Of a DNA stretch of 41,352 nucleotides, positions 25,986 through 33,365 are shown in pieces. Where the stretch lies: NCBI RefSeq assembly GCF_018455725.1, contig NZ_JAHCLR010000032.1:1-41352 (forward strand), given 5' to 3'. Both the position numbers and the translations under genes were made by a program. How positions within the stretch are numbered: position 1 is the stretch's first letter; every line of letters begins with the position of its first letter. The stretch is from Mycolicibacter acidiphilus. GTDB lineage: Bacteria; Actinomycetota; Actinomycetes; Mycobacteriales; Mycobacteriaceae. A model generated the notes under the pieces. It was not told the DNA's origin, ran no database searches, and saw only the letters and a list, made by a program, of their open reading frames with translations.

Positions 25986-27452
25986 ATGCCTGCGCAACGA
26001 GTGATTCGTGTGATCGCGACGGTGGCGGCCGTCGCCGTCGTGCTGGGCACCGGGGTGGCCTGGAGCCAGGTCCGCTCCTTCGAGGACGGGATCTTCCACA
26101 TCGCCGCGATGGCCCTGGGCAAAGGCGGCGCCGACGGCGCGGTCGACATCCTGCTGGTCGGCAGCGACAGCCGCACTGACGCCCACGGCAACCCGCTGAC
26201 CCCGGAGGAGCTCTCGGCGCTGCGGGTCGGCGACGACGAGGCCACCAACACCGACACGATCATTCTGGTCCGCATCCCGAACAACGGCCGTTCGGCGACC
26301 GCGATCTCCATCCCCCGCGACTCCTACGTCGACGCGCCGGGGCTGGGCAAGACCAAGATCAACGGCGTCTACGGCGCCGTCCGGCTCAACACCGCGGACG
26401 AACTCGTCGAGTCCGGCATGGCCCCCGAGGAAGCCCAGGCGCGCGGCACCGCCGCCGGCCGCGAGGCCCTGATCCAGACGGTGGCGTCGCTGACCGGTGT
26501 CACCGTCGACCACTACGCCGAGGTCGGCCTGCTCGGCTTCTCGCTGATCACCGACGCACTCGGCGGCGTCAACGTCTGCCTCAACGGGCCGGTCTACGAG
26601 GAACTCTCCGGCGCGGACTTCCCGGCCGGCTGGCAGAAGCTGTCCGGGGCGCAGGCGCTGAGCTTCGTCCGTCAGCGCCACGAACTGCCGCATGGCGACC
26701 TCGACCGGGTCCGCCGCCAGCAGGCGGTGATGGCGTCGCTGGCCCACCAGGTGATCTCCGGCAAGACGCTGTCCAGCCCGGCGACCCTGTCCCGGCTGCA
26801 GGCGGCCGTGCAGCGCTCGGTGGTGCTGTCGGCCGGCTGGGACGTGATGGACTTCATCAAGAAGCTGCAGGACCTGGCCGGCGGCAAGGTGGCGTTCGCC
26901 ACCATCCCGGTGCTCGAGGAGTCCGGCTGGAGCGACGACGGCATGCAGAGCGTGGTCCGCGTCGACCCGACGATGGTCGCCGACTGGGTGGGCGGGCTGC
27001 TGCACGAGCAGGACGAGGGCAAGACCGACGACCTGGGCTACGTGCCGGCCCAGACCACGGCCAGCGTGTTCAACGACACCGATATCAACGGGCTGGCCGC
27101 CGCGGTGTCCACCGCGCTGAACGCGAAGGGTTTCGGCACCGGCAACGTCGGCAACAACGAGGGCGCGCACGTCAGCACCAGCCAGGTCCAGGCGGCCAAG
27201 GCCGACGACCCGGGCGCGCAGGCCGTCGCCCGCGACCTGGGCGGGCTGCCGGTGATCACCAACGAGTCGGTGCCCCTCGGCACGGTGCGGGTGGTGCTGT
27301 CCAGCGACTACACCGGCCCGGGCTCGGGCCTGGGCACCGGTGGGTCGGCCGCGGCCGCGGCCGCGACCTCCGCGGACGACGAGGGGCCTGAAATCCCGGT
27401 CGTGTCACCGATTCTGACGGCGGGCTCCAACGATCCCCAGTGCGTGAACTAA
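25986..27452 (+). CDS. lcp1: LytR-CpsA-Psr ligase Lcp1 (arabinogalactan-peptidoglycan ligase)
   Basis: A 488-residue membrane-anchored phosphotransferase that attaches arabinogalactan from its decaprenyl carrier to peptidoglycan (Rv3267 ortholog). A single N-terminal membrane helix (~7-27) is followed by the extracytoplasmic LCP domain (~55-290) with VDILLVGSDSRTD, NTDTIILVRIP, AISIPRDSYVDAPG (active-site Arg/Asp region), KINGVYG and LSFVRQRHELPHGDLDRVRRQQ. A C-terminal LytR_C-type domain (~355-440) and a disordered Ala/Gly-rich tail ending in Cys-Val-Asn follow. It is divergent from rmlD-wbbL, the genes for the linker sugar. Confidence 0.94.
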   Translation: MPAQRVIRVIATVAAVAVVLGTGVAWSQVRSFEDGIFHIAAMALGKGGADGAVDILLVGSDSRTDAHGNPLTPEELSALRVGDDEATNTDTIILVRIPNNGRSATAISIPRDSYVDAPGLGKTKINGVYGAVRLNTADELVESGMAPEEAQARGTAAGREALIQTVASLTGVTVDHYAEVGLLGFSLITDALGGVNVCLNGPVYEELSGADFPAGWQKLSGAQALSFVRQRHELPHGDLDRVRRQQAVMASLAHQVISGKTLSSPATLSRLQAAVQRSVVLSAGWDVMDFIKKLQDLAGGKVAFATIPVLEESGWSDDGMQSVVRVDPTMVADWVGGLLHEQDEGKTDDLGYVPAQTTASVFNDTDINGLAAAVSTALNAKGFGTGNVGNNEGAHVSTSQVQAAKADDPGAQAVARDLGGLPVITNESVPLGTVRVVLSSDYTGPGSGLGTGGSAAAAAATSADDEGPEIPVVSPILTAGSNDPQCVN

Positions 27453-27466
27453 CCGGCACCGTCCAC

Positions 27467-27472
27467 TAACGT
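27467..27472 (+). promoter_or_regulatory. -10 of a predicted leaderless gene (27481)
   Basis: TAACGT ends 8 nt before the GTG at 27481 (6 nt before an adjacent GTG at 27479, which is in another frame). Confidence 0.4.
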
Positions 27473-27480
27473 CTCTCGGT

Positions 27481-28209
27481 GTGATCAATTTGAGCACCGT
27501 GATCCTCGAATCCATGCTGCGTGCCGATCCGGTCGGTCCGCGCATCACCTACTACGACGACGCCACTGGCGAGCGCATCGAGCTGTCCGCGGTCACGCTG
27601 GCGAACTGGGCGGCCAAGACCGGTAACCTGCTGCGCGACGAACTCGGCGCCGGGCCGGGCAGCCGGGTCAGGGTGCTGCTGCCGGCGCACTGGCAGACCG
27701 CGGCGGTGCTGTTCGGGACGTGGTGGATCGGCGCCGAGGCGGTGCTCGCCGGCGACGGCCCCGCCCCGGCGGACATCGCGCTGTGCACCGCCGGCCGGCT
27801 CGCCGAGGCCGACGCGGCGGTCGCCGAGACCGGCGGCGAGGTGGCGGTGCTGTCACTGGACCCGTTCGGCCGCCCCGCCCCCGACCTGCCGGTCGGCGTC
27901 ACCGACTACGCCACCGCCGTACGGGTGCACGGCGACCAACTCGACGCCGAGCGGCATCCGGGTCCGGCGCTGCCCGGCCGGTCACCGGAGGACGCGCTGG
28001 CCGAGTGCGAGAAGGCGGCGGCCGCGGCCGGCCTGACGGGTGCCGATCGGGTGTGGTCGGTGCGGTCCTGGGACACCACCGCCGACCTGGTGACCAACGC
28101 GCTGTCGGTGTTCGCCGTCGGGGCATCCCTGGTGCAGGTGGGCAACCCGGACCCGGCGGCTCAGGAGCGCCGGCGCGTCACCGAGAAGGTGACTCGGTCT
28201 TTCGACTGA
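27481..28209 (+). CDS. TIGR03089-family protein (partial AMP-binding fold)
   Basis: A 242-residue protein conserved next to lcp1 in mycobacteria (Rv3268 type). It resembles the N-terminal part of acyl-CoA synthetase/AMP-binding enzymes (RITYYDDATGERIELSAVTLANWAAKTGNLLRDE, then VRVLLPAHWQTAAVLFGTWWIGAEAV) but lacks the P-loop and the adenylate-forming C-terminal subdomain, so it is not expected to activate acids. The GTG start has no ribosome site but a -10-like hexamer close upstream. Its 3' end overlaps the opposite-strand gene at 28178 by 32 nt. Function unknown. Confidence 0.85.
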   Translation: MINLSTVILESMLRADPVGPRITYYDDATGERIELSAVTLANWAAKTGNLLRDELGAGPGSRVRVLLPAHWQTAAVLFGTWWIGAEAVLAGDGPAPADIALCTAGRLAEADAAVAETGGEVAVLSLDPFGRPAPDLPVGVTDYATAVRVHGDQLDAERHPGPALPGRSPEDALAECEKAAAAAGLTGADRVWSVRSWDTTADLVTNALSVFAVGASLVQVGNPDPAAQERRRVTEKVTRSFD

Positions 28210-28459
28210 GGAGCGCCGCGGATGTCCGCTCAACATCCGCACTGAATTTCGAGAACGCCCCGGCACGCGCCAACTCCAAGGCCACAGTGAGGTCGGCATC
28301 GTCTAGCCAGCCGTCGTCGATCCCGTCGCGGAAGAGATCGTAGGCCGCCAGCCAGCCGTCCCCATCAGCGATCAAGGCCCGCGTGTCGTCCATCTGAACC
28401 GCCGTCAACGCAACCGAATGACTGCGGAGCAGCTCAGTAGCCCAGTCGGTCGCGTTCAT
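28178..28459 (-). CDS. Small acidic protein, second gene of an overlapping pair
   Basis: A 93-residue, strongly acidic protein (many Asp, for example DGIDDGWLDDADL) beginning MNATDWATELLRSHSVALTAVQMDD. No signal peptide, membrane helix or known domain. The ATG at 28459 lies inside the end of the upstream gene, a 26-nt overlap in another frame, so the two are translationally coupled. The size, acidity and position behind a larger gene resemble an immunity or antitoxin partner; that is only an analogy. It overlaps the TIGR03089 gene tail to tail by 32 nt. Confidence 0.6.
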   Translation of the reverse strand: MNATDWATELLRSHSVALTAVQMDDTRALIADGDGWLAAYDLFRDGIDDGWLDDADLTVALELARAGAFSKFSADVERTSAALLSRKTESPSR

Positions 28460-28970
28460 CGCCCCAGCGTAACGCGTCGTACGGATGAACCGTGGCGATG
28501 CGCCATCCGACGTTCTCCTCGAAGCGGACTCGAATAACGGCGGCCACTCCACGGAAGGTTCCATACAGACTGAACGAATCGCGGCGCCGACCGCGAAGCC
28601 CATCAGTCGGATGATCGAACACGGCGTACGTGAGCGCGACGACGTCGCCGGCCTGCCAGCCGGCCGGAAACTCATCTCGTTTGATGCCCAATCCATCTCG
28701 GTGATAGCCGTGACCGCCCGGTGTCCCATCACCGTCGAGGACGACCTCGGCATCGTCTATGCCGAAGGTTTCAACCTGACTGCGGTCAGCAGGCAGCAGC
28801 AGCCCTCCAAACAACGGAAACGCGTCAGGCGTATCGGGCCCCAGCATGCCTTTCGCTCGCGGCCACGGGCGGTCCGCACGCGCATCCCCGGGTCGGCACC
28901 ACCCCTCATCGGCCACCACGGGAACCATTCCGCTGAACGCACCGCACCGCCACTCACCCGATATATGCAC
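28434..28970 (-). CDS. Unrecognised protein, first gene of an overlapping pair
   Basis: Up to 178 residues. The reliable part is the C-terminal half: FPAGWQAGDVVALTYAVFD, then HPTDGLRGRRRDSFSLYGT, then FRGVAAVIRVRFEENVGWR ending in HPYDALRW, which has the look of a folded beta-rich domain. I do not recognise a family. The frame starts at a GTG at 28970 that lies inside the proposed operator shared with pacL1; an ATG at 28928 (MVPVVADEGW) is an alternative start. No secretion signal. It is coupled to the small acidic gene by overlap and is divergent from pacL1-ctpC. M. tuberculosis has no gene here that I recall, so this pair looks like an insertion. Confidence 0.55.
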   Translation of the reverse strand: MHISGEWRCGAFSGMVPVVADEGWCRPGDARADRPWPRAKGMLGPDTPDAFPLFGGLLLPADRSQVETFGIDDAEVVLDGDGTPGGHGYHRDGLGIKRDEFPAGWQAGDVVALTYAVFDHPTDGLRGRRRDSFSLYGTFRGVAAVIRVRFEENVGWRIATVHPYDALRWGDERDRLGY

Positions 28971-28982
28971 GAATGCTTATAT
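28961..28982. promoter_or_regulatory. AT-rich inverted repeat, probable ArsR/SmtB-type metal operator, with pacL1 -10
   Basis: ATATATGCA-CGAA-TGCTTATAT: 8 of 9 positions of the arms are complementary. It stands out in GC-rich surroundings and resembles ArsR/SmtB sites. TATGCT (28980-28985), a TAnnnT -10, overlaps its right arm, so a bound repressor would block pacL1-ctpC transcription. Confidence 0.6.
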
Positions 28983-29028
28983 GCTGATACCCTCACTGCT
29001 CAAGACAGTCAGAACGAGAGGATCAGCC

Positions 29029-29310
29029 ATGCCCATCCAGGGATTCATCGCCAAGGCCGCTACCACCGTGGTCACCGGACTGGTCGGCGTCAGCGCCTAC
29101 GAGATCCTGAAGAAGGCGATCGACAAGGCCCCGCTGCACTCCGCCGCGGTCACCGCCACCGAGTGGAGCCTGCGCGGCACCCGCCGTGCCGAGGAGGCCG
29201 CCGAGTCGGCCCGCCTCAAGGTCGCCGACGTGGTCGCCGAGGCCCGCGAGCGCATCGGCGAGGAAGCCACCCCGCCGGCGGCGGCCGTCGCACACGACCA
29301 CGACCACTGA
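29029..29310 (+). CDS. pacL1: PacL1-type zinc chaperone of CtpC (DUF1490)
   Basis: A 93-residue small membrane protein, the same length as M. tuberculosis Rv3269/PacL1. An N-terminal hydrophobic helix (~5-25, FIAKAATTVVTGLVGVSAY) is followed by an amphipathic, Ala/Glu-rich region (~50-78) and a C-terminal metal-binding tail AHDHDH (residues 88-93). PacL1 binds zinc and organises CtpC into membrane patches for zinc efflux. The ATG is preceded by GAGAGGA. It ends 8 nt before ctpC, an obvious operon, driven by the operator-promoter at 28961-28985. Confidence 0.93.
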   Translation: MPIQGFIAKAATTVVTGLVGVSAYEILKKAIDKAPLHSAAVTATEWSLRGTRRAEEAAESARLKVADVVAEARERIGEEATPPAAAVAHDHDH

Positions 29311-29318
29311 GCACGGCC

Positions 29319-31463
29319 ATGACGGTCGAAGCTGAACTGACGGTCGTCTCCGACGCGGCCGGCCGGATCCGGGTGCAGGTGCCCTGGGTCCGGTCGGATT
29401 CGCGGCGCGCGGTCGCCGTCGAGGAGTCGACGGGCCGCGTTGCCGGGGTGCGCACCGCGCACGCCTACCCGCGCACCGGCTCGGTGGTGATCTGGTACTC
29501 GCCGAAGCGCTGCGACACCGCCGAGATCCTGGCCGCGATCGAGGAGGCCGCCCACGTCGCGGCCGAGCTCATCCCGGTCCGCACCCCCCGCTCGGCCGAC
29601 ATCCGCAACACCGACGTGCTGCGGATGGTGCTGGGCGGGGCGGCGCTGGCACTGCTGGGCATGCGCCGCTACGTGTTCGCCCGGCCGCCGATGCTCGGGC
29701 CGAGCGGCCAGCTGGTGGCCACCGGCGCGACGGTCTTCATGGGGTACCCGTTCCTGCGCGGCGCGCTGCGCTCGATCCGGTCCGGCAAGGCCGGCACCGA
29801 CGCCCTGGTGACCGCGGCGACCGTCGCCAGCCTGGTGCTGCGCGAGAACGTCGTCGCGCTGACCGTGCTGTGGCTGCTCAACATCGGCGAGTACCTGCAG
29901 GATCTGACGCTGCGCCGCACCCGCCGGGCGATCTCGGATCTGTTGCGCGGCAACCAGGACACCGCATGGGTGCGCCTGGCGGACGGTACCGAAGTCCAGG
30001 TGCCGATCGACACGCTGCAGATCGGCGACCAGGTGATCGTGCACGACCACGTCGCGATCCCGGTCGACGGCGAGCTCGTCGACGGCGAGGCGATCGTCGA
30101 CCAGTCCGCGATCACCGGGGAGACCCTGCCGGTCAGCGTCACCGACGGCGCCCGCGTGCACGCCGGTTCGGTGGTGGTGCGCGGCCGGATCGTGGTGCGT
30201 GCCACCGCAGTCGGCAACGACACCGTGATCGGCCGCATCATCAGCCGGGTCGAGGAGGCGCAGCACGACCGGGCGCCGATCCAGACCGTCGGGGAGAACT
30301 TCTCCCGACGGTTCGTGCCGGCCTCGTTCGCGCTGTCCGCGCTGACCCTGCTGTTCACCGGGGATGTGCGCCGCGCGATGACGATGCTGCTGATCGCCTG
30401 CCCCTGCGCGGTCGGCCTGTCCACGCCGACCGCGATCAGCGCCGCGATCGGCAACGGCGCCCGGCGCGGCATCCTGATCAAGGGCGGCTCGCACCTCGAG
30501 CAGGCCGGCCGGATCGACGCGATCGTGTTCGACAAGACCGGCACACTGACCGTGGGCCGGCCGGTGGTCACCAATATCGTTGCGATCCACAAGGATTGGC
30601 AGCCCGAACAGGTGCTGGCCTACGCCGCGAGCTCCGAACTGCACTCCCGGCACCCGCTGGCCGAGGCGGTGATCCGCTCCACCGAGGAACGGCACATCAG
30701 CATCCCGCCGCACGAGGAGTGCGAGGTGCTGGTGGGCCTCGGGATCCGCACCTGGGCGGACGGCCGCACCCTGCTGCTGGGCAGCCCGAACCTGCTGCGG
30801 TCGGAGAAGGTCCGCATTCCCAAGAAGGCGGCGGACTGGGTGACCAAGCTGCGGGCGCAGGCGGAGACCCCGCTGCTGCTCGCCGTCGACGGCATCCTCG
30901 TCGGGCTGATCAGCCTGCGCGACGAGGTGCGCCCCGAGGCGCACGAGGTGCTGACCAAGCTGCGCGGCAAGGGGATTCGCCGGATCATCATGCTCACCGG
31001 CGACCACCCGGAGACCGCCGCGGCGGTCGCCGGCGAACTCGGCATCGACGAGTGGCGCGCCGAGGTGCTGCCGGAGGACAAGCTGGCGGTGGTCCGCGAA
31101 CTGCAGGACGAGGGCTATGTCGTCGGCATGGTCGGCGACGGGGTCAACGACGCCCCGGCGCTGGCCGCCGCCGACATGGGCATCGCGATGGGGCTGCAAG
31201 GCACCGACGTCGCGGTGGAGACCGCCGACGTCGCACTGGCCAACGACGACCTGCGGCGACTGCTCGACGTCCGCGACCTGGGCGGCCGCGCGGTCGACGT
31301 GATCCGGCAGAACTACGGGATGTCGATCGCGGTCAACGCCGCCGGGTTGCTGATCGGGGCCGGCGGGGCGCTGTCGCCGGTTCTGGCCGCGATCCTGCAC
31401 AACGCGTCGTCGGTCGCCGTCGTCGCAAACAGTTCCCGGCTGATCCGCTACCAGTTGGACTGA
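29319..31463 (+). CDS. ctpC: P1B-type metal-transporting ATPase CtpC
   Basis: A 714-residue P-type ATPase that exports zinc (manganese has also been proposed) and protects against metal poisoning; M. tuberculosis CtpC has 718 residues. An N-terminal HMA-like domain (~5-85) lacks a CxxC motif. The transmembrane metal motif is CPC at 361-363 (LLIACPCAVGLSTPTA), the actuator TGE at 266-268, the phosphorylation site Asp405 in DKTGTLT, the nucleotide-domain HP in SRHPLAEA and the hinge GDGVNDAPAL. The ATG at 29319 is fixed by the family and by the pacL1 stop; an upstream open extension is rejected. The operon ends at a long hairpin at 31508. Confidence 0.96.
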   Translation: MTVEAELTVVSDAAGRIRVQVPWVRSDSRRAVAVEESTGRVAGVRTAHAYPRTGSVVIWYSPKRCDTAEILAAIEEAAHVAAELIPVRTPRSADIRNTDVLRMVLGGAALALLGMRRYVFARPPMLGPSGQLVATGATVFMGYPFLRGALRSIRSGKAGTDALVTAATVASLVLRENVVALTVLWLLNIGEYLQDLTLRRTRRAISDLLRGNQDTAWVRLADGTEVQVPIDTLQIGDQVIVHDHVAIPVDGELVDGEAIVDQSAITGETLPVSVTDGARVHAGSVVVRGRIVVRATAVGNDTVIGRIISRVEEAQHDRAPIQTVGENFSRRFVPASFALSALTLLFTGDVRRAMTMLLIACPCAVGLSTPTAISAAIGNGARRGILIKGGSHLEQAGRIDAIVFDKTGTLTVGRPVVTNIVAIHKDWQPEQVLAYAASSELHSRHPLAEAVIRSTEERHISIPPHEECEVLVGLGIRTWADGRTLLLGSPNLLRSEKVRIPKKAADWVTKLRAQAETPLLLAVDGILVGLISLRDEVRPEAHEVLTKLRGKGIRRIIMLTGDHPETAAAVAGELGIDEWRAEVLPEDKLAVVRELQDEGYVVGMVGDGVNDAPALAAADMGIAMGLQGTDVAVETADVALANDDLRRLLDVRDLGGRAVDVIRQNYGMSIAVNAAGLLIGAGGALSPVLAAILHNASSVAVVANSSRLIRYQLD

Positions 31464-31507
31464 CCGGGAACGTGGCGCCGGTCACCACCGCGGCGTAACG
31501 TCATCGG

Positions 31508-31560
31508 AGTCCCGACTGTCCCCGTCGAGCACCACCACCAGCTCCGGGGCAGTCGGGACT
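31508..31560 (+). terminator. Long hairpin after ctpC
   Basis: AGTCCCGACTG/CAGTCGGGACT (11 bp) continues into CCCCG/CGGGG (5 bp) with one bulged T and a ~20-nt loop. It starts 45 nt after the ctpC stop and is followed by TTTGCGATTTC, a weak T-tract. A rho-independent terminator is the likely role. Confidence 0.7.
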
Positions 31561-31567
31561 TTGCGAT

Positions 31568-31610
31568 TTCGGCGCGTTAGACGTCGCTGAGCGAGCCTGA
31601 GCGCGCCGAA
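31568..31610. repeat. Palindrome between convergent ctpC and CDF-like genes
   Basis: TTCGGCGCG (31568-31576) and CGCGCCGAA (31602-31610), a perfect 9-bp inverted repeat with a 25-nt loop, directly follows the ctpC terminator hairpin. It could terminate the opposite-strand gene ending at 31624. Confidence 0.6.
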
Positions 31611-31623
31611 CTCACAGCGCCGG

Positions 31624-32364
31624 TCAGCAGCCGCAGCCCTCACCGCGCCAGGACCGGAAGCCCTGCCAGACGCAGACCGCCGCCACCGCCAGCCCGATGA
31701 GCGGGTCCAGCCACCAGCCGCCCGGCCAGTTGGCGGTCAGCAGCAGCCCGACCAGCACGGCCGCGGCCTGGATCGCGCACAGGTAGTTCTGGATCCCCTC
31801 ACCGTCGGTGGCCGCCGAACGCAGCCGCGCCGCCAGCCGGCGCTGCGCCCGGCCCACCCCCGGCATCACCAGCACCGCGGTCGCGGTGAGTGCGATGCCG
31901 ATGATGCTGGATTCGGCCAGCTCGTGATCGAGCAGGTGATGCACGGATTCGGCGGCGATGTAGGGGGCGTTCAGCCAGAACGAGATCGCCACCGCGATCT
32001 GCGCCCGCCGCTCGGAGGTCGCCGCGTGCGCCCGGGCGCCGGTGAACCGCCAGATCACCGCGGCACCGGCCATGCCCTCGGGGATCGCGCCCAGCGCCCA
32101 GCCGGTCAGCGCGATCGACCCGGTGCTCAGGCCCTGCCAGAGCCCGATCGCCCCCTCGGCGCCCACCAGCGCCAGGCTGATCCAGGCCAGCCGGCGAACC
32201 CAGGCGGCCGCGCGCTCCCAGCCGGCGTCGTGCACCGGACGGCCATGGTCGTGATCGTGTCCATCGTGGTCGTGGTCGTGCCCGTGGTGGTCATGCCCGT
32301 GCCTGACTGCGCCACTGACCCCGTCGCCGACCGGTCCCACCAGGCTGTCCACACCGCTGTCCAC
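31624..32364 (-). CDS. His-rich CDF-like cation transporter
   Basis: A 246-residue membrane protein. The N-terminus (~20-45) is a metal-binding His/Asp run (GHDHHGHDHDHDGHDHDHG). Five or six hydrophobic helices follow, then a GEGCGC C-terminus with two Cys. The layout recalls cation diffusion facilitators, but the TM2 HxxxD site reads GWALGAIPEGMAG and there is no long cytosolic C-terminal domain. VHHLLDHELAESS in the middle adds possible ligands. It converges on the pacL1-ctpC operon, so a role in zinc or related metal handling is plausible. Transport activity is not certain because the canonical site is missing. Confidence 0.75.
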   Translation of the reverse strand: MDSGVDSLVGPVGDGVSGAVRHGHDHHGHDHDHDGHDHDHGRPVHDAGWERAAAWVRRLAWISLALVGAEGAIGLWQGLSTGSIALTGWALGAIPEGMAGAAVIWRFTGARAHAATSERRAQIAVAISFWLNAPYIAAESVHHLLDHELAESSIIGIALTATAVLVMPGVGRAQRRLAARLRSAATDGEGIQNYLCAIQAAAVLVGLLLTANWPGGWWLDPLIGLAVAAVCVWQGFRSWRGEGCGC

Positions 32365-32454
32365 CCCGAAAATGCTACCGGGAACCCGGAAGCAGGCGAA
32401 CGAGTCGTTGGTTACACGAGCTAACAGTTACCCGCATTCCTCAGGAGGCCGGCC

Positions 32455-33363
32455 ATGACCCGCACCGACAACGACACCTGGGACCTGGCCAGCAGCGTCG
32501 GCGTCACGGCGACCATGGTCGCCGCCGGCCGAGCCCGGGCGACCCGCGCCGGCCTCATCGACGATCGGTTCGCCGAACCACTGGTGACCGCGGTCGGTGT
32601 CGATTTCTTCACCCGGTGGGCCACCGGCGAGATCGCCGCCGGCGACGTCGACGTCCCCGGCCAACCGTGGGGCATGCAGCCGATGACCGATCTGCTGGCG
32701 GTGCGCACCCGGCACATCGATGAGTTCGTCGCCGCCGCCGCGGCAACGGGCATCACCCAGACCGTGATCCTGGCCTCCGGCCTGGACGCCCGCGGCTACC
32801 GGCTGTCCTGGCCGGCCACGGCGACCGTATTCGAGATCGACCAGCCGCAGGTCCTCGACTTCAAGCAGTCGGTGCTGGCCGGTCTGAACGCACAACCCAC
32901 GGTCGATCTGCGGTTCGTACCGATCGATCTGCGCGACGACTGGCCCACCGCGCTGCGCGCCGCGGGCTTCGATCCGAACCGGCCCACCGCCTGGATCGCC
33001 GAGGGACTGCTGGCGTTCCTGCCGCCCGACGCCCAGGACCGGCTGCTCGATGCTGTCACGGCGCTCTCGGCGGAGCGCAGCCGGCTGCTGGCGGAGGTGT
33101 TCCTGACCTCCCCCGACTCCGATCAGGTCCATCAGCAGGCCGAGCAGCGCTGGCGCGAGCAGGGCCTCGACGTGGAACTCGGTGAGCTGACCTACCAGGG
33201 GCCGCGCAGTGACGTCGCCACCCACCTCACCGGCAACGGCTGGCAGGTGGAGCGGGTCCTGCTGCGGGAACTGTTGGCGGACAGCGGTTTCCCGGTGCCG
33301 ACGGCCGGTGACGGCACGGTCGCCGACAACTACTACTGCACCGCCGTCCGGACGGCCCGCTGA
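32455..33363 (+). CDS. Class I SAM-dependent methyltransferase (TIGR00027 mycobacterial family)
   Basis: A 302-residue protein of the large mycobacterial family annotated as putative S-adenosylmethionine-dependent methyltransferase (like Rv0145, Rv0146). The N-terminal TWDLASSVGVTATMVAAGRA, the region AEPLVTAVGVDFF, the SAM-binding QTVILASGLDARGYRL followed by the acidic FEIDQPQVLDFK, and WIAEGLLAFLPPDAQDRLL are diagnostic. The ATG is preceded by AGGAGG. Family members have been linked to polyketide or lipid O-methylation, but this substrate is unknown. The stop lies 3 nt from the convergent kinase gene stop. Confidence 0.92.
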   Translation: MTRTDNDTWDLASSVGVTATMVAAGRARATRAGLIDDRFAEPLVTAVGVDFFTRWATGEIAAGDVDVPGQPWGMQPMTDLLAVRTRHIDEFVAAAAATGITQTVILASGLDARGYRLSWPATATVFEIDQPQVLDFKQSVLAGLNAQPTVDLRFVPIDLRDDWPTALRAAGFDPNRPTAWIAEGLLAFLPPDAQDRLLDAVTALSAERSRLLAEVFLTSPDSDQVHQQAEQRWREQGLDVELGELTYQGPRSDVATHLTGNGWQVERVLLRELLADSGFPVPTAGDGTVADNYYCTAVRTAR

Positions 33364-33365
33364 GC

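Noticed and set aside
28485-29318. N-terminal extension of the ctpC frame
   Set aside because: It would run through pacL1 and the opposite-strand pair; length and family start fit the ATG at 29319.
29097-31400. 767-codon open frame on the - strand
   Set aside because: It is fully antisense to ctpC, whose P-type ATPase motifs are unambiguous.
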